A stretch of 64,000 bases of DNA from Strongylocentrotus purpuratus. Lineage: Eukaryota > Echinodermata > Echinoidea > Camarodonta > Strongylocentrotidae. Position 1 is the first letter of the stretch. Each line of letters opens with the position of its first letter. The notes under the pieces are model-generated. The model worked only from the letters and a program-made list of their open reading frames with translations. It did not search any database and was not told the origin of the DNA. Location of the stretch: NCBI RefSeq assembly GCF_000002235.5, contig NW_022145613.1:13250981-13314980 (forward strand). Direction: 5' to 3'. Shown here in pieces: positions 57,701 through 64,000 of this stretch. Made by a program: the position numbers and the translations under genes.

Positions 57701-60134
57701 CGAGTCGAGAACGGTCCAACAAATCGTCTTCTTTCTCTAATAATTTAATGAAACGTCAAAGCTTCTGCGCTTCGCGGGGGAAGGTGGAAACTTCCACTCC
57801 TGGACCCAACCCCCTAGGAAGCGCGCTTCGCGTGCTCACTACCGCCCCCCCCCCCCCTAAAATGAGATCCTAGCTACGCGCTTGGGGAGGGGGTGCAACC
57901 GGCCACACGCTTCTACCTCTTGGTTGCTTTGATCCATTGCCGAAAATATTTTGGCACCTATCATCCCCCAACCACGGATACAAATCGACACCCTTGGTTT
58001 CATACAATGCAGTATTTATCAATAAAGTGGAATGCAACTTCATACTTTTTCTCTTGATTTATTTCACATTTCACCCCAGTTAAGGTTAACTGATATAATG
58101 AAGAACAACTTAATATTTTGCGAATCTAAATTGCGTATTCTGCACTTCTGACTTGGGAGACCATTTTTGTTGACTCTTTTTTTGTTACACAAGAGACCCG
58201 AGATCGGACACACAGTTGCCTGATTTGATCTTGACCAATAATTTGTGAGGAAAGCTTGTGTTGGTATGTTACGAAAACTTGTCCTGTATATCCAACTTAT
58301 GAACTCGCCCTACCATATGTTAAAACAAATTGATTTAAAAGTTCTGCTGATTTCAAAGAAATATAACTGATTTCATTTTTGTTTCTGACATGGGTGTTTT
58401 GATCTCATTTAATTCATTTCCTTTTTTAAGCGAACGAATATTTTTTAACCAAGACTAATCCTCGAGGCCATGAAAAGAATACAACGCTAGACCCGTTGAC
58501 ACTAGTATCTGTCGTCAGATATTGAATGGTTTAAGATGGGAAAGGACACTTTGGTTGTTATCATGAACACTCACATGACTTACACCTGTCATGTTAAGAT
58601 AAACACACATGCAGAAGTGAAAGGTTGAATTGGATGGGAGGTAGAGAGTTGGTTAAAACAATGGGCACAAATCACTAAACAAATGTAAAGAGAACAGACG
58701 ACCCATCATTTAAAGAAAAAAATTATAGGCGTTTCAATATACTTAAAGGGATAGTGAGTTTTGTTGCAGGGGGCGCTACACAAAAAGATTTTTTTTGGTT
58801 TTTTTTTTGTGTTTGGGGGGGGGGGGGGTGAAATAACTGAGTGTCAAATTTAAAGAACATACAATTTAAATGACATTTTAAAATATTAACTTGTACCGGT
58901 TTTCCAGTGCTCTAGCGCGCATTTTTCACCCCTATCAAAATTACTCATTTGAGTGCCGATTCTTTTTGGAGTGTCGAAAGGAATTGAATAGTTGAGATCA
59001 TTACCTTCACTGTGACATTCTACTTTTTCTTTTTCTCCACATCCTCCTCCTCCGCCTTCTCCTCCCTTTTCTTCTATTTCTTCGCAAAAAGAGATTTGGA
59101 GGTGATGAAAAATAGTTCACCAAAAGCAACTATCATCATACAAGACCAGTTAGCATACATTATCATATTTTTCTTCCTCCTGTCCGGCCATTTTACTTCT
59201 CTTCCTTTCTTTTTTTCTTCTTCTTCTTCTTTTTCTTCTTCTTCAATCTTCTTTACTTTCTTCTGCTTTTTTTGCTTTTTCTGCTTTTCTTCTTCTTCTT
59301 TTTTCTTTCTTTCTTCTTCTTCTCCATTGTCTTCTTCTTCGTTTATCCTTCCTTCTTCTCCTCTAGATTATATACATTTACATACACGAAGGAAATGTGC
59401 AAGAAAAGCACGAAGCTTGTGATGGGATCTCCACAACGATGAGTGATATATTTTATTTTTTTTCTTCAATTGTTTTTTTTTTATTGATTCCAAACAATAC
59501 AAATCAATCTAAGAAATAAAATACAGTTGTTTTTCCTTGACATGAATTCAAAACATTTATTTACATAGATTGTACAATTGATGTGCATTGTGCGACATCA
59601 AAGCATAATTTATACAACGTCTCACGACGTGACAGATCAATTTTCTCTAACTTCTAACTAATCAAATGGCCTTTTTTTTTTTCTTCCATGAAGTGCCGGT
59701 GGACATTAATGCGCCAAATGTGGTTCTCAAATTGCAAAAGATCCCTACTCTTTGAAGGGGTAGGAGAAAGCAATTTTACGTCATATTACTCCAGGAAGTG
59801 CCTGAAAATGCGCCTAATTTGGTTCTAAAATTGCAAATGCTTCTTACTCTGGTTGCAAATGCTTCTTACCCCCTGCTTGGTCGCCCCGCTCCCTCGCCGT
59901 TAAAGCCTCGTTCTGTTGCTTCATCGTTTTACATATATTTCACCCCATGCCATTTTGTGCCCCCCCCCCTCTAAGAAATTCCTGGATCCGCCACTGATGC
60001 CCATACCCCTTGAGCTTCGGGGGCTTCGCCCCTTGAACCCCACCGGGGCTTTGCCCCTAGACCCCACTTTGAGAAACGTAATTCAGCGGGCCTGCATGTT
60101 AGGGTGGGGTGATTCGGATTTTTTTTTTGTCAGC

Positions 60135-60166
<32 letters not shown>

Positions 60167-61834
60167 GTTTTTGCTCATTACGCCACTGAGACATATGATA
60201 AGGTCACATAGTCGTAACCTCTATGTACATTCGTGTTTCTCTTTTCCCATGCTTTGATAATCGGCATGAAGAAATTGATTCAAGCTAGAGGTAACATAGA
60301 GCTTCCCATTCTAATTGTCCAGCTATGAAAAACAGATAATTTTTCTTAGCACTGACCATAATTTATTCAACTGCTATATTCTTCCTATGAATTTGCTTAA
60401 GTCATATCATAAAACACTTATTTTTCAACATCCATTACCCACTTCCGTTATCCCAACATCAACATTCTTTGATCTAAGGTGTACCTATTATTGTTTGTTA
60501 TGAATGTACTATTTTAAAGACTTTGTAATACTACTGTATTTTGTGCAGTATCCTTGTGTTAATACTTATGTAAATTGCACTCAATTTAGCCGAAAGGCTG
60601 CCACGTACCAATGTTTTTTATACCACAATAAATAAATAAATATGTCTTCGTAAGATGTTTGGATTGGCACAGATTTAACAATACATTCCAATGTATTATA
60701 CCACATTGAAAATTTACCTACACTGTGTGTATTATGTTCATGAGTAGTTAACAGGCGCATAAAGTATGTTGTTGTATGATGATATGTTAGTTTAGTGCAG
60801 CATTGCATTATTTTATCATGTAAATACTTTTTGTAAAAATATTGTACAATCCTATTCGGTCTTCGGGCTGAGAAGCGTGTTTCAGTCATTATAATATATC
60901 TTGTTTGCCTAGAGAATGCTAAGAAGAAAAAAATGATGGTTATTTTTCTTATCTCTTAGTATGAAAAATGTGTCTCCCTATTTTGGGTAAAATGATATCA
61001 TAGTAAATCTTAGTACTCACCATACGTTTGGCACGGCATTTGGTAAATATCCCGAGCACCCCACCAGTAATATACAGCTGTAAAACAACAAAAACAAAAA
61101 CAACAGAGATTACCAGCGAGTAAATCTCATTCACCATGTAGTCATTTACAGCTATATTCAAACACTTCTATAATGCAGAAGATTGATCGATCGATTGTTT
61201 CCTATCAAACAATATTCACTTAAGTATGTTTCGTCTATCAAAAAAGAAATCATTTTGGAAGTAGGACCTACTGTGCCTTTATACATACTCACAAAATATA
61301 TCACTGTCATGTATTGTTTTGAAGGGGTTAAGTATCACTACATTAAGTCTTAAGTAACTTACTTACCACAAATCCACATCCGATGTCCATTGCTGGTATC
61401 AAAGGCCCCACGGTTGCCTTGGCAACGTAAGCGAAAATACCAATAAGTATGATGACCACGCCCATGATAATTTGCATCAAGGAAAGTATCCTGGTGATGC
61501 CTGAGTTGTACTCCGGCAAGTAGTGACTCTCATCCTCCTCCTCTTGCCTCAGCCTGACGTTGTTAAAAAAACATCTATTTCGGAAGTTGCGCCCTGCTCC
61601 TCCCCTTCTGCTTTCACCCCCTCTAGCTCCTCTTCCTACATCCCAGGACCTCGCCGCGTTCATGGAGTTGGTATGCATGAAGTCTGGATTGGTCGCTTCG
61701 AACTCGTGGCTCTTCGAAGGTGGCGAGGACGACATGGACAGCGGATCGAATAGGACGTCATTGGTGTCCCACGCTCCACTACTTTGCTCTGTATGACCTT
61801 TGGCCATGCCGTAGCTGTGGGCGTAATGATACAT
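54702..61834 (-). CDS. MS4A/CD20-like four-pass membrane protein (4 exons)
   Basis: Minus-strand exons: 61834-61367 (156 codons, donor GTG|GTAAGT), 61077-61021 (19 codons, acceptor GTTTTACAG, donor ATG|GTGAGT), 56126-55995 (44 codons, acceptor ATCATTAG, donor GGG|GTAGGT) and 54809-54702 (35 codons plus TGA, acceptor GAGACAG). All junctions are phase 0. The product has 254 residues: a polar N-terminal cytosolic tail rich in Ser, Gly and Arg (1-112), TM1 ITRILSLMQIIMGVVIILIG (113-132 on), TM2 spanning exons 1 and 2 (AMDIGCGFV-LYITGGVLGIF), TM3 AAFILLSSCSFISSTVLGAI and TM4 SVIAILNFIEAVFAFASLVV, with a very short basic C-tail. The four-helix layout, the xGxxxIxxG pattern of TM2 and the phase-0 exons fit the MS4A (CD20) family, whose members act in the plasma or intracellular membranes in signalling and trafficking. 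Specific function is unknown. MetAla at 61804 is an alternative start if a CCCACAG acceptor at 61812 is used. Confidence 0.8.
55018..55060. other. Hairpin inside intron 3
   Basis: The 17-base arms TAATTCGTTTCCACCAC and GTGGTGGGAACGAATTA pair with one mismatch around a nine-base loop. The adjacent sequence 55070-55200 contains hAT-like GCGCCGGGGGGCCGGATCCG words, so the hairpin may be part of a decayed transposon. Confidence 0.6.
55500..55640 (-). repeat. tRNA-like (SINE-type) fragment in intron 3
   Basis: The minus strand reads GAGCATCCGGATTCGATCC, a tRNA T-arm/B-box-like string, preceded by CCTCCTACAA. The plus strand shows GCGCCTTGTCCAGAGG..., a phrase common in tRNA-derived dispersed repeats of invertebrates. 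It is not an intact tRNA gene. Confidence 0.4.
56197..57996. mobile_element. Non-autonomous hAT-like element B, copy 2, in MS4A-like intron 2
   Basis: The ends CATGGGTGTCGATC and AAATCGACACCCTTG flank the unit. GTTTCATA is duplicated perfectly at 56189-56196 and 57997-58004. Internal order matches copy 1 (44421-45930): homopolymer zone, TATATATATACGAAGTAAAT, GGAATTGATGGATTTATTC, the ~110-bp array (56720-57790, interrupted by a TTAA element) and the shared tail. The left border lies 70 bp upstream of exon 3 of the MS4A-like gene. Confidence 0.9.
57200..57581. mobile_element. TTAA-type miniature transposon inside hAT B copy 2
   Basis: The 382-bp unit has perfect ~21-bp inverted ends (AGATAAACTTGAGTTCTGG and its complement) and TTAA on both sides (57196-57199 and 57582-57585). 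Removing it restores an array unit (AAACATTAAGGATTAAG). TTAA targets point to piggyBac or Kolobok. Related copies lie at 13396-13725 and 10970-11163. Confidence 0.9.
58005..59000. other. No gene recognised (intron 2)
   Basis: Unassigned intron sequence. CTTAAAGGGATAGTGAG near 58744 followed by a T/G homopolymer zone (58790-58830) may be one end of a further TTAA-type element. No partner end was found. Confidence 0.4.
59020..59370 (+). repeat. Pyrimidine-rich (TTC)n tracts
   Basis: Runs of TTCTTCTTC and CCTCCTCC interrupted by a short unique stretch at 59080-59175. The Phe/Ser-rich open frame here is compositional. Confidence 0.8.
59950..60188. mobile_element. Two abutting hAT-like terminal fragments
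   Basis: The first ends CTGGATCCGCCACTG at 59996 (family of the element at 36430). The second ends GCTCATTACGCCACTG at 60188 and shares GGCCTGCATGT, the C-run/A-run and TTTGCTCATTACG with the right part of the hAT-like element at 42566-43476. Neither left end is present. Confidence 0.6.
60310..60640 (+). mobile_element. Probable LINE 3' end
   Basis: The stretch ends GCCGAAAGGCTGCCACGTACC, a T-rich run and ACAATAAATAAATAAATATG. The hairpin-like GCCGAAAGGC and the AAAT tail resemble CR1/L2-type 3' termini such as that at 46745. No reverse-transcriptase residues can be read. Confidence 0.4.
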
Positions 61835-63005
61835 GTTTTAGATTAAGACAGGACTAAAACAGCGATACAATGTTTCACAAAATGCAGTCAGTCAGCAAGA
61901 ATTGATGTGTGATCACCAAAACAAGATGAGTTGAGCAAGTAGACAAAAAACACGCGTTCTTCATTGTATGACAATTTGCACATGCATGACCTATTCCTGT
62001 GACCAATCCATTCCTTTGAAAACAGTCACTCTAAATTAAGCGTTCACAGCTCATTTTGCAGGAACATCAATGCCACAAGAAAAGAGTTGATTATAAAAGC
62101 TGGTTAAATGTTGATTCGACAAACGGCGTAAATGATCACATAATTATTTTGTCGACCGTCCCTTGTAATGCCATCCATGACTAGAAAAAAAAACGAAGAA
62201 AAAAAGTAAGCTGGTCTTCACAGGCCTTACTGATACAAGTATTAACGAAAAATGAAATTACAAGTGAATGAAACGAAATGTGTATTCTACATAATGCCAG
62301 TTAATGCAGTGATCAATTATTCTGATTGATTAACACGCGTTAATTATTACATAACTGGCCTATGCGCAACCTGTTTCTACAGGCTTTCGTTATATTTGCG
62401 CACACACGACGATCGATAGTCTTAGTCGTGGGTATAGTGTTATTGTTAATTCTAATTTCTTTATTTCAAAGAAAAGCATTGCACTACACTAATCTGCCCA
62501 TGCACACTAACACGAATCACAACAAGGCCCATGAACATATGCAAGGACGAGGCAGGTTTGCACAATGTTACTATAATATACAGTGAATACACTTAATGAC
62601 ATTGAAATAATTATAGTGACTTTAAGAGAAAACATACTGCCACCTACAACTGCAAACAGGTACGATTCATTTACGATAGAATGATTTCTGCTCCTTATCA
62701 AATGTAATACTAACAATTCAATTCACTCCAATTCAAATAATGTTACTTCCAAAACTAAATGAAAAAAATGAAAAAAATGAAAAATGCATAGGCCGACATA
62801 AAATTAATATCAAATGACATCAAATTAGCTATGACACTTATTTCATAAAATGGTAAATGTTGATAAGTTTTTTTAAAAAACGCATTTTAAGATATAACAT
62901 ATATAAGCACAATATTTTAATGAATTAATCAGAATTTTACAAGAAAATTGAGAATCACTAAAAAGTAGCTTGTGTTGGTGCGGATTACTCAAGAAAGAAA
63001 AAAGA
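61835..63005. other. Upstream region of the MS4A-like gene
   Basis: The promoter or a 5' untranslated exon of the minus-strand gene should lie here. I see no convincing TATA box or CpG-dense stretch and no recognisable coding sequence. Confidence 0.4.
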
Positions 63006-63014
63006 CAATCATAA

Positions 63015-63175
63015 TTATATGATCCTGCATAAATCAATCAGACATCATTGTCCTGATCTATGGAATGCACTCCGAGACTCAACAAAATCATTTAAAACCT
63101 TAAATTCATTTAAATTCAATACGAAGCATTTCTGTCAGAGTACATTGTTTGATCTTTGCCCATGCAGTGCTGATT
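63015..63175 (+). pseudogene. LINE ORF2 C-terminal scrap
   Basis: The plus strand reads INQTSLS-like then HHCPDLWNALRDSTKSFKTL, NSFKFNTKHFCQSTLF and a stop near 63174. PxLWNxL followed by a helix with F-K spacing is the usual C-terminal tail of CR1/L2-type ORF2. No polymerase core remains. Confidence 0.5.
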
Positions 63176-63179
63176 AAAT

Positions 63180-64000
63180 ATTCAATATTATTTCCAGATT
63201 TCTATTAAAATCCATCACTTTCTTATATAACTACTGTATACTCCAAGTTTTCTGTGTCAGACATATTAACGTCAACATACTTTCATTTTCATTCTAATCT
63301 CATTATCATCAACAGTTCAATTTGTAATAATTTTATTAATCATCCATCCCGCCCCAGGCTATCAAGCTATCAAGCAAACTCTTTTCACACTTGTTTTGCT
63401 TTACCCCGTACTTTGCTTAGCCTCGTACTATCCTTAACCCCGGACTAACTGTTTTTGGATTTGATGAAGGTTTAAACGAATTTAATAAGAACGATTTAAA
63501 CTCTATCTCCCCTACCCATTTTAAAGGTAATACTTTCCGGACAGCCTTAGCGTGCCCATTATAAAGTATAGCTCGAGTGTGGGCATGTCGCGAGACCACA
63601 TTATGATTCGATACCACAAGACAGTATGCTCGGTCATAGCTCGTTACAAAATCTCTGTTTAATCCTTTGGATGAATAAAGTCAATCACTTTTGTCCACCC
63701 CCAAAAAAATCAAATCGACAGATTGAAGAATTATAACAATACTCCTGACAAAACTCATGGAATGTAGACTAAGCAATCGATTCTCGACAGTGATTTGCCG
63801 GTTGCCATGGGTACGGATAAGGGTCATTGCTATGGGTGAGATTCTGGGCATGGTTTGGGGTTTGGGGGCAGGGCTTTTTTCTTTTCCCCGGAACAAGGTC
63901 AAGCCTCAAAATACCTTCACCAGGAATGGGACGCATTGTTTTACGGCTTGTTTACGCTGGAGAACTTCGACCAAAAAGTAGTTTGCAGACACAAACCCTT
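63180..64000. other. No gene recognised
   Basis: Short frames only. The last 250 bases are more GC-balanced but hold no paired splice signals that I can support. Confidence 0.4.

Noticed and set aside
59012-59422. 136-residue Phe/Ser-rich frame
   Set aside because: It is produced by TTC/TCC simple repeats.

Overview
This window looks like non-coding-rich animal DNA: small exons separated by introns, (TG)n, (AAT)n and (CT)n microsatellites, LINEs with AAAT-type tails, hAT, Tc1/mariner and TTAA-type DNA transposons, and long C/G homopolymers. The repeat style fits a marine invertebrate deuterostome, perhaps an echinoderm. That placement is an inference from repeat style and I cannot confirm it. 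No bacterial-type gene, operon or CRISPR array is present.

Two spliced genes can be supported. (1) At 61834 down to 54702 on the minus strand, four exons, all joined in phase 0, encode a 254-residue four-pass membrane protein of the MS4A/CD20-like type. (2) At 16643 down to 13043 on the minus strand, four exons joined in a consistent phase encode a 167-residue basic protein that I do not recognise.

The second gene lies inside a nested structure. A hAT-like element (6707-21861, perfect 8-bp target duplication GGTCGGGA) carries an array of ~110-bp repeats with a CCGCGC-TTC-GCGCGG hairpin core. The array is split by a 9,933-bp insertion (8289-18221) with duplicated TTAA and short inverted ends, and this insertion contains the unknown gene. 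Further along, the same array is split again by a 2.4-kb solo LTR (19108-21501). Two copies of another hAT family (44421-45930 and 56197-57996, each with a perfect 8-bp duplication) carry the same ~110-bp array. The second copy sits in intron 2 of the MS4A-like gene, 70 bp upstream of exon 3, and itself contains a TTAA-flanked miniature element.

Layout: 1-6700, small hAT remnants, a dispersed repeat with a tRNA-like segment, a telomere-repeat palindrome and a CACTA-like element with 64-bp tandem repeats. 6707-21861, the nested hAT. 21870-30000, mostly unassigned, with a cluster of short hairpins, a minisatellite-filled inverted-repeat element and a decayed LINE. 30000-46300, miniature transposons, satellites, mariner and hAT elements and two inverted copies of a dispersed repeat. 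46740-50090, a CR1/L2-like LINE truncated in its endonuclease. 50170-54360, no gene seen. 54702-61834, the MS4A-like gene. 61835-64000, its upstream region with a LINE 3' fragment.

Exons and element ends were called by eye from splice signals, reading frame and duplicated target sites. No database search was possible.
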